64,000 nt of DNA from Halosegnis longus (GCF_009663395.1 NZ_QKNW01000001.1:1364001-1428000); one strand, 5' to 3'. Positions 26,118 to 35,624 are shown, numbered from the stretch's first letter. Notes: generated by a model from the sequence alone, not told the origin. Numbers and translations: made by a program.

Positions 26118-26819
26118 CTACCAGAGCAGCCCTTCGTTCGTCGGCTGATCGACGGCGATGTCGAAGCTGTTCTCGACGACCGCAGCGACCCCGGCAGTGA
26201 ACGGCCCACCCTCCGTATCAGCGACGGGCGTCTCGCCGGCGGGGGTCGCGTCGGTCGGCACGGTCACGTCGGCCACGCTCGCCCCGTCGGTTCGGGTCGC
26301 GACGACGGTGTCCGCGTCTGCACCGATGTCGCTCACGCGGTCGCGCATCCGCGGCACCGTCTCGGTCCGGTCGCCCGGCGCGACGAGCGTTACGGCGTCG
26401 GCCGCGGCGACGGCGGCTACCGCCTCGTTCGACGCGATCGGCGGCACGTCCACGAGGACGTACTCGGCGCGCTCGCGCGCCTCGTCGACCAGCCGTTCGA
26501 ACGCTTGTGCCGCGTCGGCTGTCTTCGCCCGGGCCATCCGCTCGAACGGTGCGCGGGCCGGCACGCAGACGACGGTGCCGTCGCCGGCCGTCTCCAGTTC
26601 GTACGCCGCCTCGCCGAGCGGTCGCTCCTCGGTCACCAGCGTCGTCACGTCCGTCGAGAGCCGTCCCGACAGATGCGTCGCCAACCCCTGTGTCGCGAAC
26701 GCGGCGTCGAGCACGACGACGCCCACGTCTTCCGTCGAGAGCAGCGCCGCGCTCTCGATACAGAGCCGGGTAACACCCGCTCCGCCTGCCGTCCCGACGA
26801 ACGCAGCCACGTCTCCCAT
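26118..26819 (-). CDS. MinD/ParA-like protein with degenerate P-loop
   Basis: A 233-residue protein beginning MGDVAAFVGTAGGAGVTRL; ATG 26819 is chosen, though an ATG 11 codons upstream is possible. The position of the Walker A loop reads GTAGGAGVTR, lacking the lysines of GGKGGVGKT. The following aspartate (VVVLDAAFATQGL) and Walker B-like YVLVDVPP are kept. It looks like a second member of the lysine-less group seen at 10716-11387, though the two are only distantly similar. Function unknown. Confidence 0.75.
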   Translation of the reverse strand: MGDVAAFVGTAGGAGVTRLCIESAALLSTEDVGVVVLDAAFATQGLATHLSGRLSTDVTTLVTEERPLGEAAYELETAGDGTVVCVPARAPFERMARAKTADAAQAFERLVDEARERAEYVLVDVPPIASNEAVAAVAAADAVTLVAPGDRTETVPRMRDRVSDIGADADTVVATRTDGASVADVTVPTDATPAGETPVADTEGGPFTAGVAAVVENSFDIAVDQPTNEGLLW

Positions 26820-26892
26820 GCGTTCGTTTCCCGACTCGACAACTGAATACATTTGTGTCTCGTCGTGCGACCGTCGCCGCAACTCGACCGCG

Positions 26893-27318
26893 TTACGCGT
26901 TCGACTCGATTTCGGCCGCGATGGTGTCGAGGTCCTCGTCGCTCAGCTCCGGCGGGCTGCCGGCGACAGCGTGCACCGGCCGGCCGCCGTCGCCATCGAA
27001 CCGCGGGATGATGTGGCCGTGGACGTGTGGAATCTCCTGGCCGGCGGCGGGGCCGTTGTTGAACGCGACGTTCGAGCCGTCCGCGCCGACCGTCTCTTCG
27101 ACCACCGGGACGAGTCGGTGGAGCGTCTCGTACACCGCGGTCGCGGTCTCGTCGTCGAGGTCCTGTAGCTGTCCCGCGTGCGTCTTCGGGATGACGAGGG
27201 TGTGACCCTCGGCAAGCGGGTTCGCGTCGAGGAACGCGAGCGTCTGGTCGGTCTCGTAGACGGTGCGTGCGGGGATGTCGCCGTCGATGATCTGACAGAA
27301 GATGCAGTCGTCGCTCAT
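26893..27318 (-). CDS. HIT family nucleotide hydrolase
   Basis: A 141-residue histidine-triad protein. The catalytic triad is H98-V-H100-G-H102. The N-terminal C5-x2-C8 and the TLVIPKTHAGQ segment match Hint/HinT-type enzymes, which hydrolyse AMP-linked substrates such as adenosine phosphoramidate. Cytoplasmic. It is probably a single gene, separated by 73 bases from the MinD-like gene. Confidence 0.92.
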   Translation of the reverse strand: MSDDCIFCQIIDGDIPARTVYETDQTLAFLDANPLAEGHTLVIPKTHAGQLQDLDDETATAVYETLHRLVPVVEETVGADGSNVAFNNGPAAGQEIPHVHGHIIPRFDGDGGRPVHAVAGSPPELSDEDLDTIAAEIESNA

Positions 27319-27401
27319 ATCGGCGGATGTCGCGGCTCGCTACTAAGCCTGCCGCCGACTGCAAGCGGTAGCTTCTTTCGGTGTCTGTGTGTGGCCCACC
27401 C

Positions 27402-28649
27402 ATGCCCCGTCGCCGCCGACTCCTGATGTGGTCGTTGCTCGCGGGAGCGTTCCTGCTCGTCAACTTCCACCGGACGGCAACAGGCGTGTTGGCGTCGAGT
27501 CTCGCCGTCGCCTTCGACACCACCGGCACCGAACTCGGCGTGCTCCACTCGTCGTTCTTCTACATCTACGCCGCGCTTCAACTACCGGCGGGGCTGCTCG
27601 TGGACCGCTACGGCTCCCGGCGGGCGGCGACGGCGAGTCTCGTCGTGATGACCGTCGGCGTCGGCTGGTTCGCGACCGCCGGCTCGTTTCCGGCCGCGTT
27701 TCTCGCCCGCGGACTCATCGGCCTCGGCGGAAGCACCATCTACATCGCGACGCTCGCCTTTCTCGCCTCGTGGTTCCGCCCCGACGCGTACGCGACGATG
27801 ACCGGGCTGACGATTGCGGCCTCCGGTATCGGCGGCGTGCTCGCGACGACGCCCCTCGCCTACGCCATCGGCGCGGTCGGGTGGCGGTCGTCGATTCTCG
27901 CCGCGGGCGTCGTCGGTGGACTGCTCGCGGGCGCGGTGTGGGCGGTCGTGCGCGACAGCCCGCCCTCAGAGGCGGCCGACCGCGACCCGCCGGAAGCCCG
28001 GGAGGTGCTCGCGAACACCCGGACGGTGCTCGGTGAGGTGGAGACGTGGCTGATGGGCGCACTGTTGTTCCTCGCCATCGGGATGAACTTCACCGTCCTC
28101 GGGCTGTGGGGCGTCCCGTTCGTCGCCGACGTGTACGAGGTGTCCGTCCAGACCGCCTCGCTGTTCGTCCTCGTCGGAAACGTCGGGACGATACTCGGCT
28201 CGCCCGTGTTCGGGGTGCTTTCCGACCGCCTCGGCTCCCGCACGCCGCTGATGATTCTCGGGGGCGCGGCCGGCGTCGTGGTGTATCTCACCCTCGCGAC
28301 GGTGCCGCCGCTCCCGGTCGTCGGCGTCGCGCTCTTTCTCGCGTTGTTCGCCAACGGCTCCGTGACGCTCGCGTTCACCGTCGCGAAGGAGCAACACGCG
28401 CCCGGCGTCAGCGGGACGGCGACGGGTGTCATCAACAGTCTCGGCTACTTCGGTGCGGCCGTCTTTCCGGCCGTGATGGGCGCAATCCTCGATGCCTACT
28501 GGACGGGTGAGACGGTCGGCGGCGCGCCCACCTACACCGTCGCCGGCTACCGGGTCGCGTTCCTCGTCGGCGCGGGCGCGGCGCTGCTCGCGATGCTCGT
28601 CGCCGTCGCCCTCCACTACCGGGTCAGCCGCGACGGCCGGGCCGCCTGA
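27402..28649 (+). CDS. MFS transporter
   Basis: A 415-residue membrane protein with about 12 hydrophobic segments. The cytoplasmic loop 2-3 signature is LLVDRYGSRRAATAS, and a similar loop (LSDRLGSRTP) opens the second half. The ATG at 27402 is chosen over an in-frame start seven codons earlier. The substrate is unknown. Relatives include sugar phosphate, organic acid and drug transporters. Confidence 0.88.
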   Translation: MPRRRRLLMWSLLAGAFLLVNFHRTATGVLASSLAVAFDTTGTELGVLHSSFFYIYAALQLPAGLLVDRYGSRRAATASLVVMTVGVGWFATAGSFPAAFLARGLIGLGGSTIYIATLAFLASWFRPDAYATMTGLTIAASGIGGVLATTPLAYAIGAVGWRSSILAAGVVGGLLAGAVWAVVRDSPPSEAADRDPPEAREVLANTRTVLGEVETWLMGALLFLAIGMNFTVLGLWGVPFVADVYEVSVQTASLFVLVGNVGTILGSPVFGVLSDRLGSRTPLMILGGAAGVVVYLTLATVPPLPVVGVALFLALFANGSVTLAFTVAKEQHAPGVSGTATGVINSLGYFGAAVFPAVMGAILDAYWTGETVGGAPTYTVAGYRVAFLVGAGAALLAMLVAVALHYRVSRDGRAA

Positions 28650-28665
28650 CCGCCCGCCGCGAACG

Positions 28666-28673
28666 CTTTATCG
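28666..28673 (+). promoter_or_regulatory. TATA box of the CPBP gene
   Basis: CTTTATCG lies about 25 bases before the ATG at 28695, suiting a leaderless transcript. Confidence 0.35.
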
Positions 28674-28694
28674 GTCGCGCACTCACCAACTCAC

Positions 28695-29459
28695 ATGTCC
28701 GGCTCTCTCGTCGCGGTCCGTACGAACGAGCGCGTCGTCGCGACTGTTGCCGTCCTGCTGTTGACCGTCGGCGCAATCGCGCTGGGGAACCTCGTCTTGC
28801 TCGCCGCGGGCGTCGTCGCTGGTCTCACGGGGGTCGAACTCACCTCGCTCCGCTCCGTGCTCCTGTCGCTCGTTGCACTCCAGGGCGTCGGCTTCATCGG
28901 CGGCGGGGTGGCGTATCTCTACTGGCGGGGCGCGCCGGCCGTCCCGATTGCGCTCCCGTCGCTGAATCAGTGGGGACTCGTCCTCGTCGGCTGGGTCGCG
29001 ATGCTCGCGGCGAACATCGTCACCGGCATCGCCACACAGCTGGCGAACATCCCGATGCCACAGAGCAGTATCACCGACCTCGCGCTCGGCAATCCGACGG
29101 TCATCATCGTCCTCTTCGTCGCCTCCTTCCTCATCATCGGCCCGGGTGAGGACTTCTTCTTCCGCGGTGTCGTGCAGGGGCGACTCCGCGAGGCGTTCGG
29201 TCCGAGGGCCGCGATTGCGCTCGCGACCGTCACCTTCGGTCTCATCCACGTCACGAACTTCGTCGGCTCCCCGCCCATCAGCATCGCGGCCACGGTCGGC
29301 CGACTCATCCTCGTCTCCTTCGTGCTCGGAGGGCTCTACGAGTACACCGACAACCTCGCCGTCCCGGTCGCGATTCACTCCGTGTACAACGCGACGCTGT
29401 TCGGACTCCTGTACATCGCCACTATCTACGGGGTCGAACCGGCGTTCGTCCTGCTGTAA
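28695..29459 (+). CDS. CPBP family intramembrane metalloprotease
   Basis: A 254-residue membrane protein with about seven hydrophobic segments. Family motifs are E152-D153-x3-R157 (usually EExxxR), H185 in FGLIHVTN and H228-x3-N232 in AIHSVYN. The second glutamate of motif 1 is an aspartate here, a conservative change that may or may not keep zinc binding. CPBP proteins process prenylated proteins or bacteriocins. In archaea their targets are largely unknown. Single gene. Confidence 0.87.
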   Translation: MSGSLVAVRTNERVVATVAVLLLTVGAIALGNLVLLAAGVVAGLTGVELTSLRSVLLSLVALQGVGFIGGGVAYLYWRGAPAVPIALPSLNQWGLVLVGWVAMLAANIVTGIATQLANIPMPQSSITDLALGNPTVIIVLFVASFLIIGPGEDFFFRGVVQGRLREAFGPRAAIALATVTFGLIHVTNFVGSPPISIAATVGRLILVSFVLGGLYEYTDNLAVPVAIHSVYNATLFGLLYIATIYGVEPAFVLL

Positions 29460-29460
29460 A

Positions 29461-30063
29461 TCACAGCAGGTCGCGGAGTTCCGCGACGTACGACGCCCGC
29501 GTGTAGCCGAGTCGCGACAGCCACACCGCCTGATAGCTCGGGTGGAGCAACGGAATCACGGTTCCGTACGGCGTCGCCCGCGGTTCTAACACCGCATCGA
29601 GGAAGCCGTCGAGCGATTCGTCGGCGAGCGCGAACACCGACAGCGTCGCGTGTTTGCCCGTCGGCAAAATCACGTCGGGGTCGATATCGCGGAGTTCACG
29701 CGCCAGCCACGACCGGCAGTGCTCGCGCTCGTCGTCCGTCGGGTCGCGGTTCCCCTCGGGGTGACACTTGACCGCGTTCGTGTAGTAGGCCGGGTCCGCC
29801 CCCGCATCGGCGACGAGCGCACGCACCGCCCGCCCGGACGCGCGTGAGGTGTACGCCTTCCCCGTCAGATTCCCGCCCTGCCAGCGGTCGGCCTCGGGGT
29901 CGCCCGCGGCCGGCGCTTCACCCACGACCACGACCTCGGCGTCGGTCGGGCCGACGCCCCAGACGATGCGCTCGCGAGAGTCACACAGCGCCGGACACCG
30001 CCGGCAGTCGTCGGCCAGTCGGTTCGCCGGGCCGTCGGGGTACGACACCTCGCTCGGGTTCAC
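29461..30063 (-). CDS. Uracil-DNA glycosylase, family 4/5-like iron-sulfur type
   Basis: A 200-residue DNA repair enzyme that removes uracil from DNA. Four cysteines suitable for a 4Fe-4S cluster are C20, C23, C100 and C116. Motif A is GEAPAAGDPEADRW, an unusual variant of GEAPG; the closing motif is LLHPSYQ. ATG at 30063 gives a normal length. It is convergent with the CPBP gene, one base apart. Confidence 0.88.
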   Translation of the reverse strand: MNPSEVSYPDGPANRLADDCRRCPALCDSRERIVWGVGPTDAEVVVVGEAPAAGDPEADRWQGGNLTGKAYTSRASGRAVRALVADAGADPAYYTNAVKCHPEGNRDPTDDEREHCRSWLARELRDIDPDVILPTGKHATLSVFALADESLDGFLDAVLEPRATPYGTVIPLLHPSYQAVWLSRLGYTRASYVAELRDLL

Positions 30064-30129
30064 GCCCGGTATTTCGGGTGGAGGGCGAAAACCGTTCTCG
30101 GTTCCCGGCCTTTCGTGTCCGCCCCCGAG

Positions 30130-30345
30130 TTACCGGTATCGCTCCCAGTCGCTGTTCACCAGCGTGCCCAGCGCGGCGACGGCGATGAGGAAGCCGACGA
30201 GCCGCATCAGGTCGGGAAGCCCGCCCTGATGGAGGGCGACGCCCTGTTGAATCGCGGACAACTGGAAGACGACGATACCGAGCGCGAGCACGCCGGCGAC
30301 GAGCCAGCGGCGAATCGACGCGAGCAGTTCGGCTTCGGAGGGCAT
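30130..30345 (-). CDS. Small two-helix membrane protein
   Basis: A 71-residue protein with two predicted membrane helices (about 14-30 and 44-62) and a charged C-terminus (NSDWERYR). No family recognised. It lies in a group of three tiny membrane proteins (30130-30922). Confidence 0.6.
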   Translation of the reverse strand: MPSEAELLASIRRWLVAGVLALGIVVFQLSAIQQGVALHQGGLPDLMRLVGFLIAVAALGTLVNSDWERYR

Positions 30346-30386
30346 ACACGGGATTCGGGTGTGGCGAGCGAAAAGTAGCTACCGGC

Positions 30387-30614
30387 TCACTCTACGAGCG
30401 GAAGCGCGATGCCGAACAGAAACGGCGAGATGGCGAAGATGAGGATGCCGAGAATCTCCATATCCACGAGCAGGGTGTGTTCCCACGCGGGGAGGGTGAT
30501 ACCGGCGGCGTGGGTGAGCAGTTCGATCCCCGCGCCGAGGGCAAAGAGGGTGAATCCGAGCGCAGTGGCGCGTTTCGTTACCGTCGCGTAGTCTGTCGTG
30601 CCGGTGTGGCTCAT
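30387..30614 (-). CDS. Small two-helix membrane protein
   Basis: A 75-residue protein with two predicted membrane helices (about 17-37 and 49-72). The start ATG is preceded by a spacing that suits leaderless transcription. Function unknown. Same strand as 30130-30345, with a 41-base gap. Confidence 0.6.
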   Translation of the reverse strand: MSHTGTTDYATVTKRATALGFTLFALGAGIELLTHAAGITLPAWEHTLLVDMEILGILIFAISPFLFGIALPLVE

Positions 30615-30666
30615 ACGGTGGCTGTTCGACGCGCCGTTGTATGCTTTTTCGTCGCTCTCAAAAAGA

Positions 30667-30672
30667 CTATAG
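30667..30672 (+). promoter_or_regulatory. TATA-like box of the 30695 gene
   Basis: CTATAG after an A-rich run, about 25 bases before the ATG at 30695. Confidence 0.35.
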
Positions 30673-30694
30673 CCGCGTACCGACCAGCGATAGT

Positions 30695-30922
30695 ATGACG
30701 CTTCAAGAGACGCTCGCGGAGGCGGCCCCGCTCGCGTTCGACGCGGCGCTCACGCTCGTGCTCACGCTCGTCGGACTGTCGGCGGAGCTGTCGGGACTCA
30801 ACAGCCTCGGAGAGAGCACGGCGCTCGCGCTGTGGTTCGGGGTCATGGGTGCGGTCGCGCTGTACGGCGGGCTGGTCCTCGTCGGTCGCGACCGACTGTT
30901 GCCGCGAGTGCGCGCGCTCTGA
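30695..30922 (+). CDS. Small two-helix membrane protein
   Basis: A 75-residue protein; the ATG at 30695 is preferred over an upstream in-frame start because a TATA-like box lies between them. Two membrane helices (about 13-30 and 43-62), ending in an Arg-rich tail (GRDRLLPRVRAL). Function unknown. It is 54 bases before ileS and may be transcribed with it. Confidence 0.62.
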   Translation: MTLQETLAEAAPLAFDAALTLVLTLVGLSAELSGLNSLGESTALALWFGVMGAVALYGGLVLVGRDRLLPRVRAL

Positions 30923-30976
30923 CTGGGGCACCTGCGAGACCGATTCGTCTTTGTGGTCGCACCCGCCAGAGGTGGT

Positions 30977-33900
30977 ATGGAACGATTCGCCCCGGTCTCC
31001 GAGCAGTACGACCCGGACGAGGTCGAGGAGTCGACCTTCGAGTACTGGGCGGAGACGGACGCCTACGAGCGAACCCGGAAACATCGCCGCGACGGTGAGG
31101 ACTTCTTCTTCGTGGACGGGCCGCCGTACACCTCCGGTGCCGCCCACATGGGAACGACGTGGAACAAGACGCTGAAAGACGCCTACATCCGCTACAAGCG
31201 CATGCAGGGGTACAACGTCACCGACCGCCCCGGCTACGACATGCACGGGCTTCCCATCGAGACGAAGGTGGAGAGCAAGCTCGGCTTCGAGAACAAGAAG
31301 GACATCGAGGAGTACGGGATGGAGGCGTTCATCGACGCCTGCCAAGAGTTCGCCGACGAACAGCTGGAGGGACTCCAGGAGGATTTCAAGTCTTTCGGCG
31401 TGTGGATGGACTGGGACTCGCCGTACAAGACCGCCTCGACGGAGTACATGGAGGCGGTCTGGTGGGGGTTCCAGCAGGCTCACGAGCGCGGGCTGGTCGA
31501 GCGCGGGAAACGCTCCATCACGCAGTGTCCCCGGTGTGAGACGGCCATCGCGAAAAACGAGGTCGAGTACCACCAGGTCGAAGACCCCTCCATCTACGTG
31601 AAGTTCCCCCTCGCGGAGCGTGAGGGGTCGCTCGTCGCGTGGACCACGACCCCGTGGACCGTGCCGGCGAACACCTTCATCGCCGTCGACGAGGACGTGA
31701 CCTACGCCGCCGTCGAGGCGACGAAGGACGGCGACACCGAGACGCTCTACGTCGCCGAGGGCGTCGTCGAGGACGTTCTGAAGAAGGGTCGCTATCAGGA
31801 GTACGACGTGGTGGAGACGCTGTCGGGCGCGGAGATGCTCGGCTGGACGTACGACCACCCGCTCGCCGACGAGGTGGCGGAGTACCCCGACTTCGAGGGG
31901 AGCGGCGAGGTGTACCACGCCGACTACGTCGAAGTCGACCGGACGGGCCTCGTCCACTCCGCACCCGGCCACGGGCAGGAGGACTTCGAGCGCGGCGACG
32001 AACTCGGCTTGGACGTGTACTGTCCGGTCGGCTCCGACGGCGTGTACGACGAGCGTGCCGGCGACTACGCCGGCCAGTTCGTCCGCGACGCCAACGACGA
32101 CATCATCGCCGACCTCGATTCCAACGGCTATCTGCTCGCGAGCGAGACGTACACCCACGACTACGGCCAGTGTTGGCGGTGTGACACGGACATCATCTTC
32201 CTCGCGACCGACCAGTGGTTCATCACCGTCACCGACGTGAAAGACGAACTGCTCGAGAATATCGACGACAGCGACTGGTATCCGCACGAGGCGCGGGAAG
32301 ACCGGTTCAAGAACTTCGTCGAGGAGTCGCCCGACTGGAACGTCTCCCGCCAGCGCTACTGGGGGACGCCCATCCCCATCTGGCTGCCCGCAGAGTGGAA
32401 CGGCGACATGGACGAGGCCATCATCGTCGGCACGCGCGAGGAACTCGCACAGCGGGCCGACCAGGAGGTCGACCCCGGTGACATCGACCTCCACCGGCCG
32501 ACCGTGGACGACATCACCATCACCGAGGAGGGGACGACCTACGAGCGCGTCCCCGACGTGTTCGACGTGTGGATCGACTCGTCGGTCGCCTCGTGGGGCA
32601 CGCTCGACTACCCGGGCAACAGCGAGGCGTTCGACCGGCTGTGGCCCGCCGACCTCATCATGGAGGCCCATGACCAGACGCGCGGGTGGTTCTGGTCGCA
32701 GTTGGGGATGGGCACCGCCGCCCTCGGCGAGGTGCCGTACTCGGACGTGTTGATGCACGGCTACGCGAACATGCCCGACGGCCGCGGCATGTCGAAGTCG
32801 AAGAACATCACCGTCGAGCCGGGCGAGGTCATCGAGGAGTACGGCGCGGACCCGATGCGGCTGTTCCTGCTCTCGCGGAACCCGCAGGGCGAGGATATGC
32901 GCTTCTCGTGGGACGAGACCGAGAACATGCAGCGGGACCTGAACATCCTCTGGAACGTGTTCCGGTTCCCGCTCCCGTACATGCGAATGGACGAGTTCGA
33001 CCCCGAGGCGGTCGACCTCGCGGACTGCGAACTCGAAGCCGTCGACGAGTGGCTGCTCTCGCGGCTCCAGACGACGGTCGAGGAGATGACCGCCGCCTGG
33101 GACAGCTACCGACAGGACGAGGCGCTGGACGTGCTGTTGGAGTTCCTCGTGGAGGACGTGTCGCGCTTCTACATCCAGGTCGTCCGCGAGCGCATGTGGG
33201 CGGAGGCCGACTCCGAATCGAAGACGGCGGCGTACGCCACTTTCCACCACGTGCTCACGAAGACCGTGACCCTGTTTGCGCCGTTTGCCCCGCTCGTCGC
33301 CGAGCAGATTTACGGCACGCTCACCGGCGAATCGGGCCACCCGACCGTCCATATGGAGGATTGGCCCGAGTTCGACGACGAGTGGTACGCGCCACAGCTG
33401 GAGGCCGACATCGAGACCGTACGCGCGGTGGAGGAGGCCGGCGCGAACGCCCGCCAGCAGGCCGGCCGCAAGCTCAGATGGCCCGTCACGCGGGTCGTCG
33501 TCGCGGCCGACGCCGACGGCGTCGCCGACAGCGTGGACCGCCAGCGCGCCCTCCTGCGTGAACGACTCAACGCCCGCGAAATCGAACTCATCGAGGCGAC
33601 CGAGGACTGGGGCGAACTCGCCTACGGGGCCCGCGCAGACATGTCGGTGCTCGGGCCGGCCTTCGGCGGCGACGCCGGCGAGGTGATGGACGCGCTCAAC
33701 AGCGTCACCGTCGCCCGGAAGGACCTCGACGCGCTCGAAGCCGCCGTCGCCGAGGAGCTCGGCCGCGAGGTCGACCTCGACGCAGAGATGGTGGAGTTCG
33801 TCACCGAGACGCCCGAGGGCATCGAGGGGACGGAGTTCCGCGTCGCCGGCGAGTCGGGCGGCGTCGTCTACGTCGACACGGAGCTCACCGACGACATCGA

Positions 33901-34153
33901 GGCCGAGGGGTACGCCCGCGAAATCATCCGCCGGGTGCAGGAGGCCCGCAAGGACCTCGACCTCGATATCGACGCGGAGATTCACCTCGACATCGACGTG
34001 GCGGACGGCCGCATCGCCGACCTCGCGAGCGAGTACGACGACCTCGTGGCCGAGGAGACGCGCGCCACCCTCACCGACGTGGACGAAGGGTTCCACGAGA
34101 CGTACGACATCGAGGGCGTCGAGGTGACCCTCGGCGTCGCACGCGCGAACTGA
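30977..34153 (+). CDS. ileS: Isoleucyl-tRNA synthetase
   Basis: Class I aminoacyl-tRNA synthetase of 1058 residues that charges tRNA-Ile. The HIGH-type motif is PPYTSGAAHMG (about 49-59), the KMSKS loop is M605-SKSKN, and the editing domain (about 190-390) has the usual WTTTPWT motif. The C-terminal anticodon-binding and zinc-like domains follow. The start at 30977 (MERFAPVSEQYDPDEVE) is canonical. Length fits archaeal IleRS. A very long antisense ORF opposite it is a codon-bias shadow. Confidence 0.97.
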   Translation: MERFAPVSEQYDPDEVEESTFEYWAETDAYERTRKHRRDGEDFFFVDGPPYTSGAAHMGTTWNKTLKDAYIRYKRMQGYNVTDRPGYDMHGLPIETKVESKLGFENKKDIEEYGMEAFIDACQEFADEQLEGLQEDFKSFGVWMDWDSPYKTASTEYMEAVWWGFQQAHERGLVERGKRSITQCPRCETAIAKNEVEYHQVEDPSIYVKFPLAEREGSLVAWTTTPWTVPANTFIAVDEDVTYAAVEATKDGDTETLYVAEGVVEDVLKKGRYQEYDVVETLSGAEMLGWTYDHPLADEVAEYPDFEGSGEVYHADYVEVDRTGLVHSAPGHGQEDFERGDELGLDVYCPVGSDGVYDERAGDYAGQFVRDANDDIIADLDSNGYLLASETYTHDYGQCWRCDTDIIFLATDQWFITVTDVKDELLENIDDSDWYPHEAREDRFKNFVEESPDWNVSRQRYWGTPIPIWLPAEWNGDMDEAIIVGTREELAQRADQEVDPGDIDLHRPTVDDITITEEGTTYERVPDVFDVWIDSSVASWGTLDYPGNSEAFDRLWPADLIMEAHDQTRGWFWSQLGMGTAALGEVPYSDVLMHGYANMPDGRGMSKSKNITVEPGEVIEEYGADPMRLFLLSRNPQGEDMRFSWDETENMQRDLNILWNVFRFPLPYMRMDEFDPEAVDLADCELEAVDEWLLSRLQTTVEEMTAAWDSYRQDEALDVLLEFLVEDVSRFYIQVVRERMWAEADSESKTAAYATFHHVLTKTVTLFAPFAPLVAEQIYGTLTGESGHPTVHMEDWPEFDDEWYAPQLEADIETVRAVEEAGANARQQAGRKLRWPVTRVVVAADADGVADSVDRQRALLRERLNAREIELIEATEDWGELAYGARADMSVLGPAFGGDAGEVMDALNSVTVARKDLDALEAAVAEELGREVDLDAEMVEFVTETPEGIEGTEFRVAGESGGVVYVDTELTDDIEAEGYAREIIRRVQEARKDLDLDIDAEIHLDIDVADGRIADLASEYDDLVAEETRATLTDVDEGFHETYDIEGVEVTLGVARAN

Positions 34154-34190
34154 CCCGTACATCCAAGCGCCCGGCGTGCGTTCGTGACGT

Positions 34191-35624
34191 ATGTCACGAG
34201 GCCCGCTGCTCGCGGTCATTTTTGTTCTCGTTCTCGCCGTTGCTCCCGCGAGCGCCGCAGCTGTCGACCTGTCGCCGGCACAGACGCAGGACGACACGAT
34301 AACGCGGACGTTCACCGTCTTGCTGACGCCCGACGCGCCCGGCGAGGTCGACGTGGAGATGGCCTTCGACCTCCCGCCGGACGTGTCGCAGGTGACGACC
34401 CGCCTTCCCGATGGAACGACCGTTCGAGAGACGACCGGCTTCGAGCGGACGGCCGACGGCTACCGCTCCACGACCGATTCGCCGTCGCTCCGCTACACGC
34501 TCCCGGTCAACCGGACGAGCGCGCGCGGCTACGAGTACGCCGACACCGGGGAGTGGGCAATCGTACCGACGCCGCGTGTTGGCTTTGAGTATTCAACACG
34601 GAGCGAGGTATCCGTCGAGACCAACTACGACACCGACGGTCCGGGTGTCGCCGGTGAGACGATGCTGTATCTCGGTGAGCACACGACCTACGAGCGCACG
34701 ACCGGCGGGACGCAGTTCCGCCTCGTCGTTCCCGCGTCCGGCGAGCTGCTCGCGAATCCGGAGGCGGTACTCGATACGCTCGCGGCCGGGACCGACGGTC
34801 TCGAACTCGGTGACGCCGCCGGCTCCCACGTCGCCATCGCCGCGCCGACGAGCGTGCAGTGGGGACCGTCGGGGCTCGCCCGCGGTTCCGCGGATTTCTG
34901 GGTGCGGGCGGGACTCCCCGTCAACGCGGCGAACAACGTCTGGCTCCACGAGTACGTCCACACCCGCCAGCCGACGGATACGACAGCGGCGATGCGCTGG
35001 TCAATCGAGGGTAGTGCGGACTACTACGCCACGCTGGAGACGCTCAGACAGGACCGCATCGAGTTTGCCGAGTTTCAGCAGTTCCTCGGCCGCGCGGCGA
35101 GATACGACGAAGCCACCCTCGCGGAGCCGAACACGTGGGCCGAGCCGTTCGTCCCGTACGTGAAGGGTCGACTCGTCGCCGGCGAACTCGACCGTCAGAT
35201 TCGCGTCGCCTCCGACGGCTCCGCCACGCTCGCGACGGCCCTGAACGACATCGACGGGCAGGTGTCGCTGTCGGAGTTCTATTCGGCCGTCGAATCAGCC
35301 GGCAACGCGACCGTCCGCGCGAACGCCGAACGACTCATCGAGACGGCGTCGACGCCACGCCCGTGGTCCGCGCCAGAACACCGGGCGGCGTTCCAGCAGG
35401 ACGTGGTGACGCCCACTGCGACGGCCACGCCGACCGCGGCAGTCACGGCGACTGCGACCCGGACGGCGACGCCGATGGCTACCGAGACTGTGACCCAGAC
35501 ACGGACGACGACCCCCGCGACGGAGCCACGGACCACTGAATCACCCGGCCAACCCGGATTCGGTGGCGCGGTGGCTGTCGGTGCGGTCGTCGCTGCCGGA
35601 CTCCTCGCTCGCCGTCAGAAGTAG
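34191..35624 (+). CDS. Exported gluzincin-type metalloprotease with PGF-CTERM-like anchor
   Basis: A 477-residue secreted protein. An N-terminal signal peptide (about 1-23, ending ASAAAV) precedes a beta-rich domain. The zinc motif H253-E254-Y-V-H257 (HExxH) follows, with the probable third ligand E in IEGSADYYATLE. The C-terminal part is a Thr-Ala-rich stalk, then PGFGGAVAVGAVVAAGLL plus RRQK, a PGF-CTERM signal removed by archaeosortase A. The mature protease should be lipid-anchored on the cell surface. Substrate unknown. It lies 37 bases behind ileS, perhaps with its own promoter. Confidence 0.85.
   Translation: MSRGPLLAVIFVLVLAVAPASAAAVDLSPAQTQDDTITRTFTVLLTPDAPGEVDVEMAFDLPPDVSQVTTRLPDGTTVRETTGFERTADGYRSTTDSPSLRYTLPVNRTSARGYEYADTGEWAIVPTPRVGFEYSTRSEVSVETNYDTDGPGVAGETMLYLGEHTTYERTTGGTQFRLVVPASGELLANPEAVLDTLAAGTDGLELGDAAGSHVAIAAPTSVQWGPSGLARGSADFWVRAGLPVNAANNVWLHEYVHTRQPTDTTAAMRWSIEGSADYYATLETLRQDRIEFAEFQQFLGRAARYDEATLAEPNTWAEPFVPYVKGRLVAGELDRQIRVASDGSATLATALNDIDGQVSLSEFYSAVESAGNATVRANAERLIETASTPRPWSAPEHRAAFQQDVVTPTATATPTAAVTATATRTATPMATETVTQTRTTTPATEPRTTESPGQPGFGGAVAVGAVVAAGLLARRQK

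Noticed and set aside
30611-34315. Very long antisense frame (about 1234 codons) opposite ileS.
   Set aside because: It is open because of GC-rich third positions in ileS; its translation is Arg/Val/His-rich with no family features, and no promoter or ribosome site is visible.
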